Shown: positions 1 through 6,452 of the stretch, piece by piece
Layout: every line of letters starts with the position of its first letter
How positions within the stretch are numbered: position 1 is the stretch's first letter
Origin: Elusimicrobiota bacterium
GTDB lineage: Bacteria > Elusimicrobiota > Elusimicrobia > Elusimicrobiales > UBA9959
Assembly: GCA_030639665.1 (NCBI GenBank)
Contig: DAOWCC010000137.1
Location: 1-6,546, forward strand
Length of the DNA: 6,546 nt
Direction: 5' to 3'
Made by a program: the position numbers and the translations under genes
Notes under the pieces: generated by a model
Told to the model about the DNA's origin: nothing
The model's input: the letters and a program-made list of their open reading frames with translations, nothing else
The model's database searches: none

Positions 1-66
1 ACGCTTAATGCTATGTGTAAAACAAAGACTGAAAGGAGTTTCAAAGAACAATTAATAAGAGCTTGA
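1..66 (+). CDS. possible C-terminal tail of a gene cut by the window edge
   Basis: The frame beginning at base 1 is open for 21 codons and ends at a TGA (64-66). The tail ends in FKEQLIRA and looks mildly protein-like. A second frame is also open from base 2 to a TAA at 53-55, so openness alone is not proof. I do not recognise the product. It lies on the same strand as the two small ORFs that follow. Treat it as a weak candidate that the sequence left of the window would settle. Confidence 0.22.
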   Translation, partial: TLNAMCKTKTERSFKEQLIRA

Positions 67-99
67 CAACATAGTTGCTTTACAAAGCTAGATGGAGGA

Positions 100-114
100 A
101 GCCCCTTCGGGGTT
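100..114 (+). terminator. short GC-rich hairpin, possible intrinsic terminator
   Basis: AAGCCCC-TTC-GGGGTT folds into a 6-bp stem (100-105 with 109-114, including one G-T pair) with a 3-base loop. It is followed by the T-rich stretch ATTGTTTTAT. This would suit a weak rho-independent terminator for a gene ending at about 66. The T tract is interrupted and the stem is short, so it may be a chance palindrome or part of the leader of the small ORF starting at 128. Confidence 0.38.
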
Positions 115-127
115 ATTGTTTTATAAC

Positions 128-226
128 ATGACGAAATTAGTCAAACCTTCAACAGTTTGTAAAAACAAACCCCAAAAATGTAAACTGTTTCGAGTATCGT
201 CTAAGGTGATAATGCATGAATCTTAA
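128..226 (+). pseudogene. small ORF, probable upstream part of a stop-interrupted gene
   Basis: ATG at 128 opens a 32-codon ORF with two cysteines (residues 11 and 18) and many lysines, ending ...SSKVIMHES before TAA (224-226). An in-frame ATG at 92 would extend it by 12 codons, but those run through the hairpin at 100-114 and look less natural. The frame continues after the TAA without shift. Only three codons separate it from the ATG of the 52-residue ORF at 236. The two may therefore be halves of one small protein of about 88 residues split by a nonsense change. Neither half is recognised. No good Shine-Dalgarno sequence sits in front of 128. An alternative is two separate tiny genes, or no gene at all. 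Confidence 0.35.
151..189. repeat. small inverted repeat with two alternative foldings
   Basis: AACAGTTT (151-158) is exactly complementary to AAACTGTT (182-189). GTTTGT (155-160) can instead pair with ACAAAC (165-170) around an AAAA loop. The two foldings are mutually exclusive. All stems are A/T-rich and weak, so this may be chance in AT-rich DNA. It lies inside the small ORF at 128-226. Confidence 0.2.
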
Positions 227-235
227 AAAAGAAAT

Positions 236-394
236 ATGAAAAGAAAAGATAAAGCCAAACCGAAATCTAAACTTCCGACAAAACGAAAATATAGTTTTGA
301 TGATTATATTGAATTTGCCAGCCAAATGAATGAATTTATGGGACATCCGCGAAAACCCTTTGAACCGATAAAAGGCAAACACTTTAAATTATGA
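236..394 (+). CDS. hypothetical small basic protein (52 residues)
   Basis: ATG at 236 to TGA at 392-394 encodes 52 residues. The first 18 are lysine-rich and probably disordered. The second half (YSFDDYIEFASQMNEF, then GHPRKPFEPI and a GKHFKL end) has the aromatic and charged pattern of a folded small domain and looks genuinely coding. I recall no named family for it and propose no function. There is no Shine-Dalgarno sequence directly upstream. A seven-codon ORF (216-239) preceded by AAGGTGAT (203-210) ends in ATGA across this start, so translational coupling is possible. The frame is shared with the ORF at 128-226 across one TAA, so this could be the C-terminal half of a broken gene. Confidence 0.5.
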   Translation: MKRKDKAKPKSKLPTKRKYSFDDYIEFASQMNEFMGHPRKPFEPIKGKHFKL

Positions 395-423
395 ACAAAG
401 TAGGCGCAAAAAAAGCACAAAGC

Positions 424-460
424 AAATCTCCCCCCTTTTGCAAAGGGGGTTAGGGGGATT
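424..460. repeat. nested palindromic repeat (REP-like, C5/G5 hairpin)
   Basis: An inner hairpin CCCCCTTT (431-438) pairs with AAAGGGGG (442-449) around TGC. A second G run (GGGGGATTT, 452-460) is complementary to AAATC-CCCCC at the left edge, allowing for one extra base, so the two foldings compete. From memory this C5/G5 element resembles an intergenic repeat found in many environmental bacterial genomes. The exact family is not claimed. It lies between the small ORF ending at 394 and the glycosyl-phosphate transferase at 526, and could end transcription of the former or act as a mobile repeat. Confidence 0.6.
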
Positions 461-477
461 TTGACAGGATAAAGAAA

Positions 478-500
478 AGTCTCCCGCCTATGGCGGGACT
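478..500. repeat. short perfect GC palindrome (hairpin)
   Basis: TCCCGCC (482-488) pairs with GGCGGGA (492-498) around TAT. Flanking AGT (478-480) and ACT (498-500) offer an alternative extension of the stem. The element is far more G/C-rich than its surroundings, which suggests a dispersed intergenic repeat. The sequence after it (AATTTATAAT) is not a clean T tract in either direction, so a terminator role is unsure. It sits 26 bases upstream of the start of the transferase gene. Confidence 0.55.
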
Positions 501-504
501 AATT

Positions 505-510
505 TATAAT
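505..510 (+). promoter_or_regulatory. possible -10 box for the sugar-phosphate transferase
   Basis: TATAAT matches the sigma-70 -10 consensus exactly and ends 15 bases before the ATG at 526. No matching -35 box sits 16-18 bases upstream, because that stretch is the GC palindrome. A perfect TTGACA at 461-466 is 38 bases away, too far to pair with it. The leader would be very short. This is a weak call in AT-rich DNA. Confidence 0.25.
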
Positions 511-525
511 TAATGGATATACATT

Positions 526-1953
526 ATGACATCATGGCCTAAAATAAAAAACAGATTGGGACTCATCCTTCTCTTCTTATCGGATATAGCCACTTTGGCG
601 CTAATTTTCTATATATCCGTTTTCATAAGAATAAATTTTCTGCCTAAACTATCTTCTTCTCTCCCTGTTTTTAATCAAAATCTTGAAATCTATTGGTGGA
701 TATTTATTGTCTGGCCCATAATCATGATTTATGAAGACGGTTATTCCAAGAGATTCGCTTTTTGGGATGAAATGAAGTTTTTAACCAAATCCTCATTTTT
801 CGCTTTAATCACCATATTCGCGATACTTTTCATAAGTAAAAAAGGACCGGATTTTTCAAGAACACTCATACTGACAATGACGGCAATCGCTTTCCCATTA
901 TTTCCTATAATCAGACCCTTTTTCAAAAAAATTCTTTTCGCATTGGGACTTATGAAAAGAAAAGTTCTTATAGCGGGTTCCGGCCCTGCGGCTGAAACAG
1001 CATTAAAATCCATTCTAAATGAACCCAATTTAGGTTATGAAATAGCGGGTTTTATAGATGATAATCCTCTGCAAAAAGAAATTGGCGGAATAAAAACGCG
1101 CAAAGGCTTAAATCAAATTGAACGCTATATAAAAAAAGCCGGCATACATGATGTGATTGTGGCAAAACCGGAACTTAAAAGAGATGAAATCGCAAGACTT
1201 ATAAACCATATCCAACATAAAGCCGAAAACACTCTGTATCTTCCTGATATTAAAGGAATAGCCGTATCAGGCACTGAATTAAAGTACTTTTTCCAAGAGC
1301 AAGCCTTGGTTCTTGAAATCAAAAATAATTTAGCCCAACCGCTTAACTATATCTCCAAACGACTAATCGACTATATCTCAGCAATATTCATATCGCTAAT
1401 TTTATTTATTCCCATGATAGCAATAATCATCAAAATAAAACTGACAAGCAAAGGCCCCGCTATATACACACAAAAGCGAATAGGCAAAAATGGAAAATTA
1501 TTTTTATGTTATAAATTCAGAAGCATGTATCAAGACTCTGAGGAAAGATTAAAAAACATTCTCGCCACAAATCCTGAAGCAAAAAAAGAATGGGAAACAT
1601 ATTGGAAACTTAAAGATGATCCCCGCATAACAGAAACGGGAAAATTTCTGCGTAAAACATCACTTGATGAGCTTCCCCAATTATTAAACATCTTGAAAGG
1701 TCAAATGAGCTTAATAGGCCCAAGACCTTATTTGCCGCGCGAATGGAAATTTATAAAAGAAGAAAGCCCCATAATACACGCTCTTCCCCCCGGCATAACG
1801 GGCTTATGGCAAGTAAGCGGAAGAAACAATCAGGATTATAATTATAGAATTACCATGGATAGCTGGTATGTAAAAAACTGGGATTTATGGCTGGATATAA
1901 TGATTCTATTTAAAACGGTGGGAGTAGTTATTAAAAGAGACGGCGCTTGCTGA
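526..1953 (+). CDS. polyprenyl-phosphate sugar-1-phosphate transferase (WbaP/WcaJ type)
   Basis: This inner-membrane enzyme starts a polysaccharide repeat unit by moving a sugar-1-phosphate from a nucleotide sugar to undecaprenyl phosphate. The 475 residues match the usual WbaP/WcaJ length. Four membrane segments lie at about residues 11-36, 55-70, 88-104 and 113-130. A nucleotide-binding-like region follows, with VLIAGSGPAAET (147-158) and GYEIAGFIDD (170-179). The catalytic domain begins with a membrane helix at about 280-305 and carries YKFRSM (329-334), DDPRIT (364-369), SLDELPQ with the catalytic Asp-Glu pair (381-382), IGPRP (397-401) and GITGLWQVSGR (423-433). ATG at 526 is preceded only by a weak TGGA at 514-517. 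The 3' end overlaps the oppositely transcribed wbuB by 23 bases. The sugar used cannot be read from sequence. Common choices in this family are Gal, Glc, QuiNAc4NAc-like or FucNAc-type sugars. Confidence 0.95.
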   Translation: MTSWPKIKNRLGLILLFLSDIATLALIFYISVFIRINFLPKLSSSLPVFNQNLEIYWWIFIVWPIIMIYEDGYSKRFAFWDEMKFLTKSSFFALITIFAILFISKKGPDFSRTLILTMTAIAFPLFPIIRPFFKKILFALGLMKRKVLIAGSGPAAETALKSILNEPNLGYEIAGFIDDNPLQKEIGGIKTRKGLNQIERYIKKAGIHDVIVAKPELKRDEIARLINHIQHKAENTLYLPDIKGIAVSGTELKYFFQEQALVLEIKNNLAQPLNYISKRLIDYISAIFISLILFIPMIAIIIKIKLTSKGPAIYTQKRIGKNGKLFLCYKFRSMYQDSEERLKNILATNPEAKKEWETYWKLKDDPRITETGKFLRKTSLDELPQLLNILKGQMSLIGPRPYLPREWKFIKEESPIIHALPPGITGLWQVSGRNNQDYNYRITMDSWYVKNWDLWLDIMILFKTVGVVIKRDGAC

Positions 1954-3169
1954 TTTGTTTTTTTCCTTCCAAGACAAGTTCTGTCATATTACTCATTATC
2001 TTTTCTTTATCGTACACATCATTCAGCAATGTCTTGGAATTTTTGGCAAACGCTTTAAGATTATCCCTTAGAGAATAAAACTTCAAAAAACCGTCACGGA
2101 TATCTTCAATGTTTTCATGTTGAGAGCATAATCCTATATCATATTTTTCAACCATGTTTTTAACTTCCCCGCTCATAATGCAAAAAATGGGTTTTTCAAA
2201 AGCTAAATAAGCCTGAAACTTGGCGGGCACGGTTAAAGCAAAAATAGGTTTTTCCTTAAGAGATATTATCATCGCGTCACTTGCCACAAAATATCCCGGC
2301 ATATCCGATTGCTTTTGGCGGCCATGAAACACCACTCCCTTTATTTTTTCATCAGCAACCAATTTCTTAAGATAATCAAGACTGGAACCGTCTCCAACCA
2401 TATTTAACTGAATATCGGAATTTTCTTTTTTCGCCAAACCGAATCCTTTTATTATCGGGCCTAAATCCTGCAAATTCCCAATATTACCGGCAAAAGTAAA
2501 ATTAAATTTATCTGAAAGTTTTATTTCTTTTGAAGCCGCTAAATCTCCTTGATTAATAACTGGCCAATTTGGAAAAAAATGGATAGGTTTATTTGGAGCA
2601 TAAGGAACCACTCTGCTTCTAAAACCTTCACATGAAACAAAAATCAAATCACAACCCTTGTATATAAACCTGACCAGATTATCAATAAAAAAAGAAAGCA
2701 GTTTTGTTTTATGAAAACCATAGGCATAAACCATATCGGGCCATATATCCTGAACCCATATAGTCACATGTTTTTTATAAAGATTTCGCAAAAGAAATGT
2801 GGGAAACCCTACGGTCAATGGCCCGGTATCATAAACAAATACCCTGTCATATTTTTTACCTATAAAAAGCGCCGCTATGGTCGAAACCAAAGCAAAACTA
2901 AAGTAATTCAATAATTTCAAAAACAATGAATCCCTATATCCGGTTATGGTAAAGAATCTCCATATTTTTATTCCATTCCACTCTGTTTTTTGAAATAATC
3001 GGTTTGAATAGCCTTGAAAAACTTTGGCAAACGGATAGCTTGGAACTTGAGTTAAAACTTCAACACTAAATCCCTTTTTCATCCATTCTTGTGCGAGTTC
3101 ATTTATTATAAACTCTTCAGGATAAAACCGTTCAGTTATTATGAGAATTTTTGGATTATTTAAAGCCAT
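1931..3169 (-). CDS. wbuB: GT4-type glycosyltransferase, WbuB-like (probable L-FucNAc transferase)
   Basis: This retaining glycosyltransferase of the GT-B fold likely adds N-acetyl-L-fucosamine to a lipid-linked sugar at the cytoplasmic face of the membrane. From ATG 3169 it has 412 residues, the usual length. Visible features are the N-terminal ILIITERFYPEE (8-19), a hydrophobic helix at about 89-104 that may touch the membrane, WVQDIWPD (138-145), the acceptor/donor domain junction FAGNIGNLQDL (226-236), GDG (259-261) and the donor-binding stretch VPAKFQAYLAFEKPI (314-328). A GTG at 3178 would add three residues. Neither start has a good Shine-Dalgarno sequence, and ATG is preferred. It is the last gene of the fnlBAC run, 42 bases after fnlC. 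WbuB is the known partner of FnlABC in O-antigens with L-FucNAc, such as E. coli O26. The fold is certain, while the sugar is inferred from context. Confidence 0.88.
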   Translation of the reverse strand: MALNNPKILIITERFYPEEFIINELAQEWMKKGFSVEVLTQVPSYPFAKVFQGYSNRLFQKTEWNGIKIWRFFTITGYRDSLFLKLLNYFSFALVSTIAALFIGKKYDRVFVYDTGPLTVGFPTFLLRNLYKKHVTIWVQDIWPDMVYAYGFHKTKLLSFFIDNLVRFIYKGCDLIFVSCEGFRSRVVPYAPNKPIHFFPNWPVINQGDLAASKEIKLSDKFNFTFAGNIGNLQDLGPIIKGFGLAKKENSDIQLNMVGDGSSLDYLKKLVADEKIKGVVFHGRQKQSDMPGYFVASDAMIISLKEKPIFALTVPAKFQAYLAFEKPIFCIMSGEVKNMVEKYDIGLCSQHENIEDIRDGFLKFYSLRDNLKAFAKNSKTLLNDVYDKEKIMSNMTELVLEGKKQISKRRLF

Positions 3170-3211
3170 AGAAACCACTGCGCCATAAGAACTCAGGAAT
3201 TAATTTTAATA

Positions 3212-4339
3212 TTAAACCTTCCAGACAGTTCTATTTACATAATCAACATAACTGACTATTATGCGAAGAACTTTCTTGGATACATTATCGGTGTCATAAT
3301 CAGAAATAAGTTTAAATTGCCTATTCTTTTTGCAATGCTGGGATACAACTATATCAACCGATTGCATAATCCTTTCGGATTTCAAACCACACATAATCAA
3401 TGTGCCTTCATCCATACCTTCCGGCCGTTCGTGAGCCTGCCTTATGGTAACTGCCGGGAAATCAAGAATTGAAGACTCTTCCGTTATTGTGCCACTGTCT
3501 GAAACAACACAATAAGCGTTTTGCTGAAGTTTTACATAATCGAAAAACCCCAGAGGCTTCATTAAACTTATCCTGGAATCAAGCCCTGAAATTTCAAGTT
3601 CATCCAATTTCTTTCTTGTTCTCGGATGAGTGGATACTATTATGGGTTTCTTATATTTTTTTGCCAAGGCATTTAAAGAATCAAAAAGATTCCTAAAATT
3701 TTCCTTACTATCAATATTTTCTTCTCTGTGAGCGCTGATAACAAAATAACCGTCTTTTTTAAGTTTAAGGCGTTTAAGAACATTTGATTTTTTTATCTTG
3801 GGCAGATACTTTAAAAGTATCTCTTTCATCGGCGTGCCGGTCTTAATAACTGTTTCAGGCTTGATGCCTTCCGCAATCAAATATTTCCTGGCATGCTCCG
3901 TTGAAGTCATATTAATATCACTCAAGTGGTCCACCACTTTACGATTAAGTTCTTCAGGCACTCTTTGATCAAAGGACCTGTTTCCCGCTTCCATATGAAA
4001 AATAGGGATTTTTCTGCGCTTGGCTGTTATAACTGACAAACAACTATTTGTATCGCCATAAAGCAATATGGCATCTGGTTTTTCCTTTTCCATAATTTCA
4101 TCAGATTTCGCTATTATGTTTCCTATAGTTCCGGCAAGAGTTTTAGCAACTGAATTCAGGAAATAGTCAGGTTTTCTTATTTCCAATTCTTTAAAAAATA
4201 TTTCATTAAGCTCATAATCATAGTTTTGCCCCGTATGAACCAAAACATGTTTAACATGATCTTCAATTTCTTTCATAACAAGGCTCAGCTTTATTATTTC
4301 CGGCCTGGTTCCAACAATGGTCATTACTTTTAAAGGCAT
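3212..4339 (-). CDS. fnlC: UDP-sugar C2-epimerase for UDP-L-FucNAc (FnlC/CapG/WbjD)
   Basis: This cytoplasmic enzyme of the WecB fold does the last step of UDP-L-FucNAc synthesis, C2 epimerisation of the UDP-N-acetyl-6-deoxy-L-talosamine made by FnlB. It has 375 residues from ATG 4339. The family signature is clear: GTRPE (10-14), HTGQNYDYELN (35-45), YGDTNSCLS (94-102), FHMEAGNR (114-121), VPEELNRK (127-134), SAHREEN (202-208), HPRTR (238-242) and SDSGTITEES (280-289). Residues matching WecB catalytic positions (Asp in GD, Glu in MEAG, Glu in PEE, His in AHRE) are all present. The NYDYELN and GNRSFDQR stretches fit the FnlC branch rather than plain WecB. A TTG at 4351 could add four residues, but GGGAG sits five bases before ATG 4339 and decides the start. 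It follows fnlA by 25 bases. Confidence 0.94.
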   Translation of the reverse strand: MPLKVMTIVGTRPEIIKLSLVMKEIEDHVKHVLVHTGQNYDYELNEIFFKELEIRKPDYFLNSVAKTLAGTIGNIIAKSDEIMEKEKPDAILLYGDTNSCLSVITAKRRKIPIFHMEAGNRSFDQRVPEELNRKVVDHLSDINMTSTEHARKYLIAEGIKPETVIKTGTPMKEILLKYLPKIKKSNVLKRLKLKKDGYFVISAHREENIDSKENFRNLFDSLNALAKKYKKPIIVSTHPRTRKKLDELEISGLDSRISLMKPLGFFDYVKLQQNAYCVVSDSGTITEESSILDFPAVTIRQAHERPEGMDEGTLIMCGLKSERIMQSVDIVVSQHCKKNRQFKLISDYDTDNVSKKVLRIIVSYVDYVNRTVWKV

Positions 4340-4344
4340 ATTTT

Positions 4345-4349
4345 CTCCC
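4345..4349 (-). promoter_or_regulatory. ribosome binding site of fnlC
   Basis: On the minus strand GGGAG lies five bases before ATG 4339, in the 25-base gap after the fnlA stop codon (TAG at 4367-4365). It selects ATG 4339 over the in-frame TTG at 4351, which overlaps the site itself. Confidence 0.75.
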
Positions 4350-4364
4350 AATTTTCAAAAAATT

Positions 4365-5432
4365 CTATTTAAGAAATTCCCCGTCTTCCTGCAATCTTGT
4401 TTCAGATATCATGAGGTCATGTTTTTTGAGTAAAGCCAATGTTCCCTTATAATCCAGAACATTATCTCCCGAACTATATTCTTTCTTGAGAACGGTAGTT
4501 AATTTAGCGTTTTTTTGAGCTAATTCAGGAAGCATCGGGGTGATAATATAATGATCTCTTCTTCTTATACAATGATGTATCTCCTCTTCGGAAACCAATA
4601 TCTCAGATATTTTTTCTCCCGGGCGAATACCAGTTATTTTAGTTTTAATTTTCCTATCTCCAATTAAAGCCTTCGCAATATCGGTTACAAGAGCCGCGGG
4701 AGCCGTGGGAATATATGTTTCTCCCCTCTTTCCATACTTAAGGGCCGCGAAAACCGTATCAACCGCTTGATTGAGACTTAAAAGAAATCTTGTCATTTCT
4801 TTAACGGTAATGGTAACCGGTCCACCATGTTTTATCTGCTCATGAAAAAGCGGAATTACGGAACCTCTTGAAGCCAAGACATTTCCATAACGCACGCAAG
4901 TAAATCTGGTCTTAGGATTTTGAACATTGGCTGAAGTAAAAATTCTCTCCTGCAAAGCTTTGGTCATTCCCATTACATTTATGGGCTTACAGGCCTTATC
5001 AGTGCTAACACCAATCACAATCTTAACAGGATAATCATTTTCATTAATAGCCCTGACTATATTTGAGGGACCGATACAGTTTGTAAGAACCGCTTGATGA
5101 GCGAAATACTCACAAGCGGGAACCTGTTTCAAGGCCGCGGCATTAACCACAATATCCGCTCCCTTAATAGCCGAGCAAACATCCGCGTAATTACGGACAT
5201 CCCCGATTCTAAATTCCAAAACATTCATGAAGTTTTTGTATATCACTTCATCGGTCGCCACAGTTTTTTTCATATAAGACAAACGCATATCGTTCTGTTT
5301 GGCTTCATCTCTGGATAAAACTATAAGCTTCTTTGGAATCCCCAATTCACCTTTCAAAATTCTTCTAACAAAAACCTTACCGAATGAGCCCGTTCCACCG
5401 GTAACCAAAACTGTTTTATTTTTTAAAATCAT
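4365..5432 (-). CDS. fnlA: UDP-GlcNAc 4,6-dehydratase / epimerase (FnlA/CapE/WbjB)
   Basis: This cytoplasmic short-chain dehydrogenase/reductase opens the UDP-L-FucNAc pathway: it dehydrates UDP-GlcNAc at C4/C6 and epimerises it to an L-configured 4-keto-6-deoxy sugar. It has 355 residues from ATG 5432. Seen are the NAD(P)-binding TGGTGSFG (11-18), LSRDEAKQNDMR (39-50), GDVRNYADV (77-85), NAAALKQVP (97-105), GVSTDKACKPINVMGMTK (141-158) and TGIRPGEKISE (267-277). The usual YxxxK of the superfamily reads M-G-M-T-K, Met for Tyr at 154. From memory this is typical of the CapE/WbjB branch, with STDK as the other active-site piece. The closing LQEDGEFLK also looks normal for the family. The start is fixed by GGAGG five bases upstream and an ATGA overlap with the fnlB stop. 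An ATG at 5444 would overlap that site. Confidence 0.94.
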   Translation of the reverse strand: MILKNKTVLVTGGTGSFGKVFVRRILKGELGIPKKLIVLSRDEAKQNDMRLSYMKKTVATDEVIYKNFMNVLEFRIGDVRNYADVCSAIKGADIVVNAAALKQVPACEYFAHQAVLTNCIGPSNIVRAINENDYPVKIVIGVSTDKACKPINVMGMTKALQERIFTSANVQNPKTRFTCVRYGNVLASRGSVIPLFHEQIKHGGPVTITVKEMTRFLLSLNQAVDTVFAALKYGKRGETYIPTAPAALVTDIAKALIGDRKIKTKITGIRPGEKISEILVSEEEIHHCIRRRDHYIITPMLPELAQKNAKLTTVLKKEYSSGDNVLDYKGTLALLKKHDLMISETRLQEDGEFLK

Positions 5433-6340
5433 CCTTTCCTCCATTCTTCATACGGAGTTGTATCTGCAGCCATTTCAGTCATCAATTCTTTCCAAGACGG
5501 ACATTTAAAGCCGATGGCTTTATTAAATTTCTCTCCGTTTAAATCTCTTTTACATTCAAATTTTTCTTCAGGTTCTATATTGATATCCAGCTTATAAGCT
5601 TCTTTCGCCAACATCAATAAATCATATTTTGATATTACTTCGCTTGAAACATTATAGACACCGCTTAAATTTGGATGTTTTTCAATTAAGTTAATAACAA
5701 CTTTCGCCAAATAATCCGTAGTGAGTCCCGTGAAAATTGCCTTACGGAATCCTTTTATGGTTTTCCCTTCCTGAGCCAGAAACCACTCCAAAAGCTCCGC
5801 GCCGCCAAATAATTCCCGACCTATAAAAGAAGACCTCAAAACCAGAGCTGAAGATTTATTAACCTCTCCTAAAATTTTTGTTCTGCCATATAAATCCTGA
5901 GCATCGGGAATACTTTCATCATCATAATTTCCCGCCTTGCCGGTAAAAACACAAACGGTGCTAAAATGAATCAAACGGGAACTATTATTTGCGCACCAAT
6001 CTGCCAGTTTATTAGGCAATAAAGCATTTACAGCTATATTTGAAACTTCATCTTTAGCTTCCTTACTTCTCAAAGTCACACCGGCGCAATTAAGAATGAT
6101 ATCCGGTTTTAATTTATTTAAAATTTTTTCAACCTGAGGCAAATCCCTAAGGTCAAGAAGGTCAATTACTTTATCGCCTGAAAAAAGTCCAGTCTTGGAG
6201 TAAAAATCCCTAGATTTTCTTACGGTTACATAAGTATTTGGAAATTTTTGAGGAATAATTTGCCAAAGCTTATGGCCAAGCGTTCCCGCTCCACCTAAAA
6301 TTAAAATTCGTTTATTGGAATATTCTTTGGATGAATTCAT
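5429..6340 (-). CDS. fnlB: 4-keto sugar reductase, RmlD-like (FnlB/CapF/WbjC role)
   Basis: This NAD(P)H-dependent reductase of the RmlD/extended SDR family would reduce the C4 keto group of the FnlA product before C2 epimerisation by FnlC. From ATG 6340 it has 303 residues. Seen are GGAGTLG (16-22, cofactor binding), KPDIILNCAG (78-87), FSTVCVFTGK (126-135) with the catalytic Ser/Thr region, YGRTK (151-155) as YxxxK, and CKRDLNGEKFN (263-273), like the C-terminal motif of RmlD relatives. The classical FnlB/CapF protein is longer, with a C-terminal cupin domain. None is visible here, so this may be a shorter functional replacement and the symbol is by role. A GTG at 6361 could add seven residues. 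Neither start has a Shine-Dalgarno sequence, and ATG is chosen because the extra residues look non-family. It is the first gene of the operon. Confidence 0.82.
   Translation of the reverse strand: MNSSKEYSNKRILILGGAGTLGHKLWQIIPQKFPNTYVTVRKSRDFYSKTGLFSGDKVIDLLDLRDLPQVEKILNKLKPDIILNCAGVTLRSKEAKDEVSNIAVNALLPNKLADWCANNSSRLIHFSTVCVFTGKAGNYDDESIPDAQDLYGRTKILGEVNKSSALVLRSSFIGRELFGGAELLEWFLAQEGKTIKGFRKAIFTGLTTDYLAKVVINLIEKHPNLSGVYNVSSEVISKYDLLMLAKEAYKLDINIEPEEKFECKRDLNGEKFNKAIGFKCPSWKELMTEMAADTTPYEEWRKG
5438..5442 (-). promoter_or_regulatory. ribosome binding site of fnlA inside the end of fnlB
   Basis: GGAGG on the minus strand lies five bases before ATG 5432 and inside the last codons of fnlB. The fnlB stop (TGA, 5431-5429) and fnlA start (ATG, 5432-5430) share ATGA. 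This arrangement implies coupled translation and rules against the upstream ATG at 5444. Confidence 0.85.
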
Positions 6341-6362
6341 AGCAATACTATTATTTAACACT

Positions 6363-6368
6363 ATAATA
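6363..6368 (-). promoter_or_regulatory. possible -10 box for the fnlB operon
   Basis: On the minus strand TATTAT lies 22 bases upstream of ATG 6340, in a 70-base AT-rich gap between fnlB and the insertion sequence. No convincing -35 box is visible at normal spacing. If this is the promoter, the start at GTG 6361 is excluded. The operon might instead be driven from within the insertion sequence or from a promoter displaced by it. Confidence 0.22.
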
Positions 6369-6452
6369 TCAAATTTTATTTATTAGGGATAGAGAAGGAT
6401 TTAAGTGGTAGTGTAAAATAAGTTGTGTAATTTTTGACTTACAATAGAAAAA

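Noticed and set aside
15..25. GTGTAAAAC at the left edge as a second insertion-sequence end
   Set aside because: It is in the same orientation as the right-hand element end, the match is only about eight bases, and the following sequence differs. It is probably chance.
8..55. Second open frame at the left edge, ATG at 8 to TAA at 53
   Set aside because: Fifteen codons with no start signal. It competes with the frame ending at 66 and has no better support.
149..382. 77-codon frame on the minus strand over the small plus-strand ORFs
   Set aside because: Its translation is an unstructured run of Phe, Arg and Lys typical of the reverse strand of a lysine-rich gene, and it lacks a ribosome binding site.
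391..453. 20-codon ORF overlapping the stop of the 52-residue ORF by ATGA
   Set aside because: Its second half is simply the translation of the C5/G5 palindromic repeat, and it has no ribosome binding site. The overlap is likely chance.
461..466. Perfect TTGACA as a -35 box
   Set aside because: At 16-18 bases downstream there is GC-rich palindrome and no -10. The TATAAT at 505 is 38 bases away.
3160..3186. Eight-codon ORF on the minus strand overlapping the start of wbuB
   Set aside because: It has no clear ribosome binding site and is too short to judge. Its relation to the wbuB ATG could be accidental.
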